Assembly (NCBI GenBank): GCA_938041725.1
Contig: CALISX010000491.1
Location: 1-5,457 of the forward strand
DNA from: an uncultured Lachnoanaerobaculum sp.
Lineage (GTDB): Bacteria > Bacillota > Clostridia > Lachnospirales > Lachnospiraceae
Length of the DNA: 5,457 bases
Direction of reading: 5' to 3'
The translations under genes and the position numbers were made by a program. The notes beneath the pieces were generated by a model. The model worked only from the letters and a program-made list of their open reading frames with translations, made no database searches and was not told where the DNA came from. Positions 1 through 5,457 of the stretch are shown one piece after another. Numbering within the stretch: position 1 is the stretch's first letter; each line of letters begins with the position of its first letter.

Positions 1-176
1 TTCCTGCTCGGATCCCACAGACTTATATGCATGGTGGTGCCGGCCCCGGCATGGGAGTATGGAATATTTCTCCTTTTGCAATCTCAATAGAATTTAATGA
101 TACTTATTGATTTTATCCATTGTCTATATTAAAATTATAGATAATTATGAGTAATATTTTATTTTATTTTTATTTT

Positions 177-207
177 TTGATTGATTGCTGGCATATTATT
201 GTATATT
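177..207 (+). promoter_or_regulatory. Weak candidate promoter for the PucR-like regulator
   Basis: TTGATT at 177-182 could be a -35 element and TATATT at 202-207 a -10 element, but the spacer is 19 bases, longer than ideal. The surrounding AT-rich sequence offers several similar alternatives, so the exact promoter is uncertain. It would give a leader of roughly 90 bases before the ATG at 303. Confidence 0.25.
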
Positions 208-261
208 TTTAAGAAAGTATGGCGTTCGATCATTCCTGTTTTTAATATTAAGATTTCATAC

Positions 262-291
262 TTCACAGGTGATTTCTGTGAAATTTTCACA
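262..291 (+). promoter_or_regulatory. Nested inverted repeats just upstream of the regulator's ribosome binding site
   Basis: TTCACAG (262-268) and CTGTGAA (276-282) form a perfect 7-bp inverted repeat with a 7-base spacer. The second arm is shared with another perfect repeat: TGTGAAA (277-283) and TTTCACA (285-291), separated by one base. The three half-sites alternate, so only one pairing could form at a time if they act as RNA. As DNA they could be an autoregulatory operator. The array ends directly before the GGAGGG ribosome binding site at 293-298. Confidence 0.45.
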
Positions 292-302
292 CGGAGGGAA
301 CA

Positions 303-1580
303 ATGACAGACAAGCAGCCAGATACCTATTCTTCTATTTTACAAACCGAGGACATTATTTTATTTTCCTCCATGAATTCCTCTGATTTCCAGGAATTCAC
401 CAATAAGATTTATTCTTATTTTGAAGCGGATCTTATCATCACCGACCCCCTGCACTTTATCCTGGCCATGTCCCCCAGACTTTCACAATCCGTGGAGAAT
501 TTTTTAAACTGGGGAGATTTCATCCGGAAGGGTCTGGTGCCTCCCCTGCAATCCGGAAATACTGCCAAATTTCAGCCCGACAATTTCTCTGGAAGCTTCA
601 GCGAACAGCTTTCCGAAAACATTATAATTCATCATAATGTAAAAACTTTATCCGGACGAAGGTGTATTTTATGCGATATTATGCATCAAGGGGATGTGAT
701 TGTCAGGCTGATCCTAAGCTCTCCCAAAAGCTTTCATAAGCAGCAGATGCGGCTTTTGCTTCCCTTGATTTCTGCTGTGAACTTATTATATTTTCGTTTA
801 TCCGATACCTCAAAGATTATGTTCAACAGCAGACTTTTGCTGCGTCTGCTGTACTCCGATTCAAAAGGAGAACAAACAGAACAGTCTCTCCCTCACCAGG
901 AGCAGGGAGAAACCTTTCAGTTGATTTTAATAGAACATGAGAAGGTGAAAACCCATACCATATCCTTTTCAGAAATCTTCGAAAATATGGAGCAGCCCCG
1001 GACACTTCTATCCGCTGCAGATAATGGATTTTATATTGTATTGATTAAGAAGGGAAGAAACTCCTATGATTTATTGCATCGGCTGGACATACTGGGAAAG
1101 GAATACTCCTTCCCCATACTCATCAGCGAAGCCTTTGAGGATTTATGCCAAATGGAGTCTGTTTACCGCACCCAGCAGCAGCTGGCCGGAAGCCTGAAGC
1201 TGCTGGAATCCCCTGCCGGACTCATCCTGTCCAGCCAGCTGATGTTGTTTCCCATATTTGAAAATTTAAAGAACAGCCCCTTAAAAGAAACCTTTCTCCT
1301 CCATGAAGCCCAGGTTTTGGCTGAAAAAGACAAGAACGGGCAGTCCTCCCTGGCGCAGACACTCTACTGCTGGCTGTTTTGTGACAAAGAACCCCTGTCC
1401 ACCACCAAAGCCATGGGGATCCATCGGAATACCCTGGACAAAAGGCTGCACAAAGTGTTTGCATGTATCAAAGGAAATTGGCGCAGCAGCAGCTATTGTT
1501 TTCGGATGCTGTTTTCCCTGTACTGCATCCTACAGTCCCAGAGAAAAATATACTATATTTCGGCTCCCATGCTGCCATAG
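303..1580 (+). CDS. PucR/CdaR-like helix-turn-helix transcriptional regulator
   Basis: This is a predicted cytoplasmic DNA-binding regulator of 425 residues. The C-terminal part (about 348-410) carries the PucR-type helix-turn-helix: a leucine-rich helix, then a segment ending in IHRNTLDKRLHKV (373-385), which matches the family's characteristic 'HRNTL..RL.K' core. The N-terminal 1-165 and central 200-300 regions look like sensory or CdaR-like domains, but I cannot name their ligand. The ATG at 303 is chosen because GGAGGG lies at 293-298, four bases upstream. The protein runs about 20 residues past the helix-turn-helix. In known relatives such proteins control nitrogen, purine or sugar-acid genes, often adjacent ones. 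Here the next gene downstream is convergent, so the target is probably left of the window or is the gene itself. Family assignment is fairly sure; specific function is unknown. Confidence 0.8.
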   Translation: MTDKQPDTYSSILQTEDIILFSSMNSSDFQEFTNKIYSYFEADLIITDPLHFILAMSPRLSQSVENFLNWGDFIRKGLVPPLQSGNTAKFQPDNFSGSFSEQLSENIIIHHNVKTLSGRRCILCDIMHQGDVIVRLILSSPKSFHKQQMRLLLPLISAVNLLYFRLSDTSKIMFNSRLLLRLLYSDSKGEQTEQSLPHQEQGETFQLILIEHEKVKTHTISFSEIFENMEQPRTLLSAADNGFYIVLIKKGRNSYDLLHRLDILGKEYSFPILISEAFEDLCQMESVYRTQQQLAGSLKLLESPAGLILSSQLMLFPIFENLKNSPLKETFLLHEAQVLAEKDKNGQSSLAQTLYCWLFCDKEPLSTTKAMGIHRNTLDKRLHKVFACIKGNWRSSSYCFRMLFSLYCILQSQRKIYYISAPMLP

Positions 1581-1851
1581 CACTGGAGAGCAGGCCCTCA
1601 GCAAAAAAATAATGACCCTCAGATTTCTCCCCGGTTAAAAACGTGCGCCGCCAGGCGCACAATTTCAAAGGGGGACGCAGACAGACGATGCCGGATAAAA
1701 CCAGGGATCCGGAACTGACATTGTTTCGTCCCAGAAAATAAATCAGCAGGCATATCAGCATGGCAAATACTAAGTGGAAGCATCCAGCCCCCACGCAAAA
1801 GGAGCCCCAAAGAAATGTCTTCCATCCCTTTGCAGCTCCCTTCAATCAGGT
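1581..1851. other. Convergent intergenic region between the regulator and hcp
   Basis: The two flanking genes end facing each other across about 270 bases. The supported element is the hairpin at 1643-1660. The remaining roughly 190 bases between the hcp stop and that hairpin would be a long 3' untranslated region. A minus-strand frame here (1845 down to 1468) encodes a hydrophobic stretch near its start. It has only a TTG start, lacks a clear ribosome binding site, runs through the hairpin and overlaps the regulator, so I do not call it a gene. Confidence 0.5.
1636..1660 (-). terminator. Rho-independent terminator for the hcp transcript
   Basis: GTGCGCC (1643-1649) and GGCGCAC (1654-1660) make a perfect 7-bp GC-rich stem with a four-base loop. 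Read on the minus strand, the stem is followed by GTTTTTAA, a short T-tract, as expected for intrinsic termination. On the plus strand it is followed by AATTTC, a poorer tail. It lies 63 bases after the plus-strand regulator's stop, so it might also partly terminate that gene. Confidence 0.7.
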
Positions 1852-3711
1852 CTATTGATCTAATGCATTCAATCTGCCAATCAAATCATCCACATTCAAT
1901 CCATGCACCATGGCGGCCTCAGCCAAAGTCTCCATCTGGGAAGAGGGGCATCCAAGACAGTGCATACCGATTTCCATCAGCACCTGGGCGGCCTCGGGAT
2001 TGGCAGAAAGCACCTCTCCAATCAGCATATCCGAGGTATACCTGCCCTCTACTTTCTTGTCTTCCTCAACTCTGTCTCCAAAGAACAGACGGATATCCTC
2101 CTCCACAGTTTTGATTCCTGCAATACCGAAATTCTCCACCAAAACCTTGGCCACATTGGGGGACAGGAAGGCCGGAAGTGTGGGACCTAAGTGAATATTC
2201 TTCACACCCAGATACAACAGGGCCAGCAGCACAATCACAGCCTTTTGCTCATACCAGGCAATATTAAACTCCAGGGGCAGATCATTGATATCTGCCAGAC
2301 CAAAGATCTCCTTGAGCTTCAGGGCAATCACAGCCAAGGAATAGGAGTCATTGCACTGTCCTGCATCCAGCACTCTGGGGATACCGCCGATGTCACCCAA
2401 AGGAAGCTTGTTGTACTTATACTTGGCGCAGCCTGCCGTTAAAATCACTGCATCCTTAGGCAGGGCCTTGGCAAAATCCGTATAATAATTTCTGGCCTTG
2501 GAACGTCCGTCGCAGCCTGCCATGACCACAAACTTGGAAATGGCACCGGATTTTACTGCCTCCACCACCTTGTCTGCCAAAGCAAATACCTGGGCATGGG
2601 CAAAGCCGCCTACAATCTGTCCCCTCTCAATCTCTGTGGGAGGAGGGCAGGTTTTGGCCTGGGCAATGATTTCAGAAAAATCCTTCTCTTCTCCAATGTC
2701 TCCCGGGATATGCTTTGCCCCCGGATAGCCGGCAGAACCTGTGGTATACAGTCTGTCAATATAGCTTTTCTTGGGGGGAACAATGCAGTTGGTGGTCATT
2801 AAAATGGGACCGTTGAAGCTTTCAAACTCCTCCTTTTGCTTCCACCAGGCATTGCCGTAATTGCCCTTTAAGTTGGGATACTTCTTTAATTCCGGATAAT
2901 ACTGTCCTGCCAGCATCTCAGAGTGGGTATATACATCCACCCCGGTTCCCTGGGTCTGCTGCAAAAGCATTTCCAGATCCCGCAGGTCATGACCGGAGAT
3001 CAAAATACCGGGATTGGTTCCTACGCCAATGTCCACTGCAGTGATCTCCGGATTGCCATAGGCTCCGGTATTGGCCGCATCCAAAAGGGCCATACCCTCC
3101 ACACCATGCTTTCCGGTTTCTAAGGTAAGGGCCACCAGATCATCTACAGAAAGACTGTCATCCAAGGTGGCATTTAACGCCCTCTGAAGAAAGGCATCCA
3201 CCTCTTCATTGTCCTTTAACAGGGCATTGGCATGCTTGGAATAGGCGGAAAGTCCCTTTAATCCGTAAATAATCAGCTCTCTAAGGCTTCTCTTATCCTC
3301 ATCCTTGGTGGCCAAAACCCCCACCCCTGCTGCCTTTTCGGCATAGGCGCTTTCCTCAAAGGACTCCCAAAGGGCTGCCTCCGGCAAATTCTCCTTATTG
3401 GAAACCTGGGCTAAAAGCTCCTTCTTTACCTCCAATGTCTTTTTGATTCTGGCAATAATGGCATCATTGTCAAAGTTGGCATTGGTGATGGTCACAAACA
3501 GGTTCAGGGTTACCAGATGGTTCACATCCTGGCCCACTTCCTTTCCCTCTTCCCGGAGTCTGGTGGTAACAGCAGAAATTCCCTTGCTCACATAGATCAA
3601 AAGATCCTGCATGGCAGCCACATCCGGCTTTTTGCCGCACACTCCCACCTGGGTACATCCTGCATTTCCTGCTGTTTCCTGACACTGATAACAAAACATC
3701 TTATTATCCAA
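1852..3711 (-). CDS. hcp: Hybrid cluster protein (hydroxylamine/NO reductase family), class I, with C-terminal DUF1858-type domain
   Basis: Hcp is a cytoplasmic Fe-S protein that reduces hydroxylamine in vitro and NO in vivo. I place the start at TTG 3711 because GAGGAGG (3719-3725) sits seven bases upstream; it gives 619 residues. ATG 3699 (MFCYQCQ) is the textbook start but would be 19 bases from that site. The N-terminal cysteines C7, C10, C19 and C25 follow CX2CX8CX5C, the class I pattern for a [4Fe-4S] cluster. Expected hybrid-cluster ligands are all present: H241, E265, C309, C400 (persulfide position), C428, C453, E488 and K490. Hcp proteins of this class are about 540-555 residues. 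The extra tail from about 557 matches DUF1858/prismane-associated proteins and contains HCLGC, a CxxC (C585, C588). No Hcr-type reductase is adjacent, as expected for class I. The Crp/Fnr gene upstream fits an HcpR-hcp pairing. Confidence 0.96.
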   Translation of the reverse strand: MDNKMFCYQCQETAGNAGCTQVGVCGKKPDVAAMQDLLIYVSKGISAVTTRLREEGKEVGQDVNHLVTLNLFVTITNANFDNDAIIARIKKTLEVKKELLAQVSNKENLPEAALWESFEESAYAEKAAGVGVLATKDEDKRSLRELIIYGLKGLSAYSKHANALLKDNEEVDAFLQRALNATLDDSLSVDDLVALTLETGKHGVEGMALLDAANTGAYGNPEITAVDIGVGTNPGILISGHDLRDLEMLLQQTQGTGVDVYTHSEMLAGQYYPELKKYPNLKGNYGNAWWKQKEEFESFNGPILMTTNCIVPPKKSYIDRLYTTGSAGYPGAKHIPGDIGEEKDFSEIIAQAKTCPPPTEIERGQIVGGFAHAQVFALADKVVEAVKSGAISKFVVMAGCDGRSKARNYYTDFAKALPKDAVILTAGCAKYKYNKLPLGDIGGIPRVLDAGQCNDSYSLAVIALKLKEIFGLADINDLPLEFNIAWYEQKAVIVLLALLYLGVKNIHLGPTLPAFLSPNVAKVLVENFGIAGIKTVEEDIRLFFGDRVEEDKKVEGRYTSDMLIGEVLSANPEAAQVLMEIGMHCLGCPSSQMETLAEAAMVHGLNVDDLIGRLNALDQ

Positions 3712-3718
3712 AATAAAA

Positions 3719-3725
3719 CCTCCTC
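3719..3725 (-). promoter_or_regulatory. Ribosome binding site deciding the hcp start
   Basis: GAGGAGG on the minus strand is seven bases from TTG 3711 but 19 bases from ATG 3699. It also lies inside the longer reading frame that opens at TTG 3735. This favours the TTG at 3711 over both alternatives. Confidence 0.75.
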
Positions 3726-3756
3726 TTACAAACAAAACGGTTTCCCATTTCAGGAA

Positions 3757-3778
3757 GCCGGCTGAGCTCTTTGCCGGC
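3757..3778 (-). repeat. Hairpin in the hcp leader, proximal to the gene
   Basis: Two copies of the palindromic GCCGGC (3757-3762 and 3773-3778) can pair across a 10-base loop. No T-tract follows on the minus strand, so it is not a standard terminator. If transcription starts near 3833 it lies in the hcp 5' leader, about 32 bases upstream of the ribosome binding site. Confidence 0.5.
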
Positions 3779-3789
3779 CTTTATGATTG

Positions 3790-3814
3790 GGGAAGGCCGA
3801 TCATCAGCCTTCCC
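3790..3814 (-). repeat. Hairpin in the hcp leader, distal to the gene
   Basis: GGGAAGGC (3790-3797) and GCCTTCCC (3807-3814) form a perfect 8-bp stem with a nine-base loop. It is followed on the minus strand by CCAATC rather than T residues, so termination is unlikely. It would begin about 20 bases after the predicted hcp start site and could stabilise the transcript or be part of a regulatory leader. Confidence 0.55.
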
Positions 3815-3839
3815 GGCATTCTCTCTTGGCTTCTCCTAT

Positions 3840-3845
3840 ACTATA
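3840..3845 (-). promoter_or_regulatory. Predicted -10 element of the hcp promoter
   Basis: Read on the minus strand, this is TATAGT, five of six matches to the TATAAT consensus. No good -35 hexamer lies at 17 bases. This is expected for an activator-dependent promoter, and the operator at 3868-3881 occupies that place. The start site would fall near 3833, giving a leader of about 120 bases. Confidence 0.55.
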
Positions 3846-3867
3846 ACAGAGAAAAACACCTTTTTCT

Positions 3868-3881
3868 GTAACTACAGTTAC
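3868..3881 (-). promoter_or_regulatory. Candidate Crp/Fnr-family (HcpR-like) operator upstream of hcp
   Basis: GTAACT-AC-AGTTAC is a 14-bp inverted repeat with perfect 6-bp arms. Viewed as GTAAC-N4-GTTAC it has the same geometry as the Fnr box TTGAT-N4-ATCAA. Its centre (3874.5) is 41.5 bases upstream of the start site predicted from the -10 element at 3840-3845, the class II activator position. The Crp/Fnr-family gene ends only 15 bases away. The binding protein is inferred, not shown. Confidence 0.7.
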
Positions 3882-3896
3882 TGCTAAACATTTCTT

Positions 3897-4571
3897 TTAT
3901 AAAATCTCCTTAAGAGCCTGGAGATCCTTTATGATAATATCCCGGCGCACCGCCTTGATCAGCCCCTCCTCCTGCATTTTCATCAGTTCCCTGGACAAAG
4001 AGGGCCTGGCGGTATTTAAAAAGTCCGCCAGCTCCTCTCTGCTCATATTCAACACCACCCGGTCATATGTCCCCACATTCTGCAGCAAAAACTTTGCGAT
4101 TTTCTGCCGCAGAGTGGAACAGGAAAGGATCTGGAGCCGCCGGTTCAAATAATAGGATTTTCTTGCAAATATGGTCATCATATTAGAAAGCATTTTGCTG
4201 TGGGCAGGCCCTCCCAAGCCCACTGTGGGAAACATATAGCCTTTGGGAATTTCCAGCACCTTGGTGGGGCTCATGGCCTGGGCATAATTGTCATATTCCT
4301 CATGGTCCAAAAACAAAAACACCTCTCCAAACAGTTCCCCGGGCTCTGTAAAAAGCCCCATAATGCTTCGCTTCCCAGAGGGGGTGTCATTGCCAATGGC
4401 AACAGAACCCTCCACCAAAATCAGCAGCTCCCTTGGCTTGTCATTTTGCCTGAAAATCATATCCTCCTTCCGGTAGCTGATAATCTGGGCTCCGGAATCC
4501 TTGATGCACTGATCAATCTCCTCCTCCGTCATTCCCCGAAAGAGGGGGGATCTTTTATAACCTTCCCGCAT
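3897..4571 (-). CDS. Crp/Fnr-family transcriptional regulator, HcpR-like candidate
   Basis: This 224-residue protein has the normal Crp/Fnr length and layout. Residues about 10-110 form a cyclic-nucleotide-binding-like beta barrel, including PGELFGE at 77-83. A dimerisation helix follows (about 125-150). The C-terminal helix-turn-helix (about 172-208) includes MSREELADFLNTARPSLSRE with the ARPSLSRE recognition helix. It has no N-terminal cysteine cluster (only C22 and C151), so it is not a classical Fnr oxygen sensor. The barrel also lacks the Arg-Ser/Thr pair that holds the cAMP phosphate. HcpR proteins, which control hcp in many anaerobes and can bind haem, are the best family match by context. 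The ATG at 4571 has AGGAGG at 4575-4580 and lies inside the end of the ATPase gene, a 17-base overlap suggesting translational coupling. Its own gene is followed directly by the hcp operator. Family is secure; the HcpR role is inferred. Confidence 0.88.
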   Translation of the reverse strand: MREGYKRSPLFRGMTEEEIDQCIKDSGAQIISYRKEDMIFRQNDKPRELLILVEGSVAIGNDTPSGKRSIMGLFTEPGELFGEVFLFLDHEEYDNYAQAMSPTKVLEIPKGYMFPTVGLGGPAHSKMLSNMMTIFARKSYYLNRRLQILSCSTLRQKIAKFLLQNVGTYDRVVLNMSREELADFLNTARPSLSRELMKMQEEGLIKAVRRDIIIKDLQALKEIL

Positions 4572-5457
4572 TGTCCTCCTTTAACACTTTGCCAAGACGC
4601 AGATCCATCCTGGCCCTTTGCATCACCTGATCCAATGTATTCAGTTTTTCCAAAATCTTCTTTTCCTCCGGAGAGGTTTCGATAATCCTGACAATTCCCC
4701 CATTGGCAATGACAATTCTTTTATCCGCCATAAGGGCAAGCAAAGGATCATGGGTGGCCATTAAAACAATCTTATCCTCGGATACCAATGTATCCAAAGC
4801 CTTTTTCCGGTCAATCCCCGCATTCTCGATTTCATCAATCAGCACAATGGGGGAAGCGCTCAGCACCGCCGTATCTGCTATCATCAAGGCCCTGGACTGG
4901 CCCCCGCTCAGGGCCGTCACTGCTGTTTCCGGCTTAAAGCGCTCCCCTGCCAGACGGTTGGCCTCCCCCAGAATCTTTTCCACCACCTTTTGGGGATTTT
5001 CCACATGGCGGCTGGCTGCATGCATGGTGACAAACTCCCTGGCCGTAAGATCCATGACAAAGTTCATATTCTGGGACAGCTGAGCCACCAGTTTATTATT
5101 GGAGGAATACCGCCACTGGGGATCCGGCTGTTTGCCATTGATCATAATGGAGCGTTTGGTGGGGGTGTCCCCCTGGGCTGCCCACTCAATGTCCGCCAGC
5201 AGACGGCTTTTCCCGGAACCGGTAGGCCCCACAATGGAAATAATCTGGGAGGACCGGATGGTGAAGGGAGCAAAGGTTTCCGGCTCCCCGGATTTATTTT
5301 GACCGGGATAAATGGTAAGCTCCCGAACCTGCTCCTTTCCCTTGCCTAAAAATTCCTCCATCTGCAAAATAAAATCTTCCATCTGCAAAGGCAGAGCTTT
5401 TACATCCAGCGCCTTATCCTCCAGCTCCTCCTCATCGTGGTGATGGTGGCAGTCGCA
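4555..5457 (-). CDS. Orphan ABC-type ATPase with Cys/His-rich N-terminal stretch (5' end outside the window)
   Basis: The frame stays open to the right edge, giving 300 visible codons. An internal TTG at 5388 is possible, but it has no ribosome binding site, so the real start is probably just outside. Counting from that TTG, the ABC motifs are all present: Walker A GPTGSGKS (54-61), Q-loop candidates Q103/Q106, signature LSGGQ (160-164), Walker B IVLIDE (181-186), D-loop ENAGID (188-193) and switch histidine H213 (ATHDP). No membrane segment is visible and no permease gene adjoins. The first visible codons read CDCHHHHDEEE, a metal-binding-like stretch reminiscent of HypB or CobW-type metallochaperone tails. 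A helical C-terminal tail follows the ATPase core (about 238-277). The gene's end overlaps the Crp/Fnr regulator by 17 bases, so the two are one operon. ATPase identity is sure; transport or metal role is not established. Confidence 0.9.
   Translation of the reverse strand, partial: CDCHHHHDEEELEDKALDVKALPLQMEDFILQMEEFLGKGKEQVRELTIYPGQNKSGEPETFAPFTIRSSQIISIVGPTGSGKSRLLADIEWAAQGDTPTKRSIMINGKQPDPQWRYSSNNKLVAQLSQNMNFVMDLTAREFVTMHAASRHVENPQKVVEKILGEANRLAGERFKPETAVTALSGGQSRALMIADTAVLSASPIVLIDEIENAGIDRKKALDTLVSEDKIVLMATHDPLLALMADKRIVIANGGIVRIIETSPEEKKILEKLNTLDQVMQRARMDLRLGKVLKEDNAGRL
4575..4580 (-). promoter_or_regulatory. Ribosome binding site of the Crp/Fnr regulator, inside the ATPase gene
   Basis: Read on the minus strand this is AGGAGG, preceded by AA, three bases before ATG 4571. 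The short spacing is compensated if the AAAGGAG part is used. Because it is embedded in the upstream coding sequence, ribosomes finishing the ATPase would pass over it, supporting coupled translation. Confidence 0.65.

Larger units (their letters stand above)
1..302. other. Intergenic/left-edge region, no supported gene
   Basis: No reading frame here is convincing on either strand. The first 60 bases are clearly GC-richer than what follows and contain the inverted repeat TGCCGG-CC-CCGGCA (39-52), so they could be the end of a neighbouring gene cut by the window. All three plus frames meet stops by about position 116. From about 61 to 260 the DNA is AT-rich, as expected for a promoter region of the regulator starting at 303. 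It includes the short AT palindrome AATTAT-AG-ATAATT at 133-146, which is weak evidence in such biased sequence. Confidence 0.5.

Noticed and set aside
277..291. TGTGAAATTTTCACA as a canonical Crp site
   Set aside because: The half-sites TGTGA and TCACA are five bases apart rather than six, and the position beside the ribosome binding site does not fit Crp activation.
185..385. 66-residue plus-strand frame ahead of the PucR-like gene
   Set aside because: It overlaps the well-supported start at 303 in another frame, has no ribosome binding site, and is AT-rich promoter DNA read as protein.
1619..1825. 68-residue minus-strand frame starting at ATG 1825 just after hcp
   Set aside because: It has only a loose GGGAG-like site upstream, no recognisable motif, and spans the terminator hairpin; there is not enough to call a gene.
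3850..3867. AGAAAAA-CACC-TTTTTCT hairpin as a terminator for the Crp/Fnr gene
   Set aside because: The stem has only two G-C pairs and is A/T-rich; it lies in the predicted hcp promoter spacer and is more simply explained by base composition.
4200..4685. 161-residue plus-strand frame opposite the Crp/Fnr regulator and ATPase
   Set aside because: It is antisense to two genes with intact family motifs, and its translation shows no domain.

Overview
The window looks like chromosomal DNA of an anaerobic Firmicute of the class Clostridia, possibly a gut Lachnospiraceae. This is inferred from a class I hybrid cluster protein, strong AGGAGG-type ribosome binding sites, TTG start use, moderate base composition and the protein style. 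No rRNA or tRNA is present, so the taxon is not proven. I see no transposon, CRISPR array or tRNA gene.

Layout. Bases 1-302 hold no gene I can support: a GC-richer edge (about 1-60), then AT-rich DNA leading into a plus-strand gene. At 303-1580 (+) is a PucR/CdaR-like transcriptional regulator. It converges on the minus-strand block. Between them (1581-1851) is a GC-rich hairpin with a T-tract on the minus strand, the likely terminator for the minus-strand genes.

The rest of the window is on the minus strand. In transcription order (right to left) it has three genes. The first is an orphan ABC-type ATPase, running off the right edge, with a Cys/His-rich acidic stretch near its N-terminus. 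The second is a Crp/Fnr-family regulator whose start overlaps the end of the ATPase gene by 17 bases. The third, after a gap of about 185 bases, is hcp, a hybrid cluster protein (hydroxylamine/NO reductase family) with an extra C-terminal DUF1858-type CxxC domain.

The most informative point is the gap in front of hcp. It contains a 14-bp inverted repeat, GTAAC-N4-GTTAC, with the half-site spacing of an Fnr-type box. It is centred 41.5 bases upstream of the start site predicted from a TATAGT -10 element, which is the class II activator position. The neighbouring Crp/Fnr protein lacks both the Fnr iron-sulfur cysteines and the usual cAMP phosphate-binding Arg-Ser/Thr, so it is a good HcpR-like candidate sensing another signal such as NO. 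My working model is a nitrosative-stress module: the regulator switches on hcp, Hcp reduces NO or hydroxylamine, and the co-transcribed ATPase has an unknown supporting role, perhaps linked to metals. That last part is inference only.
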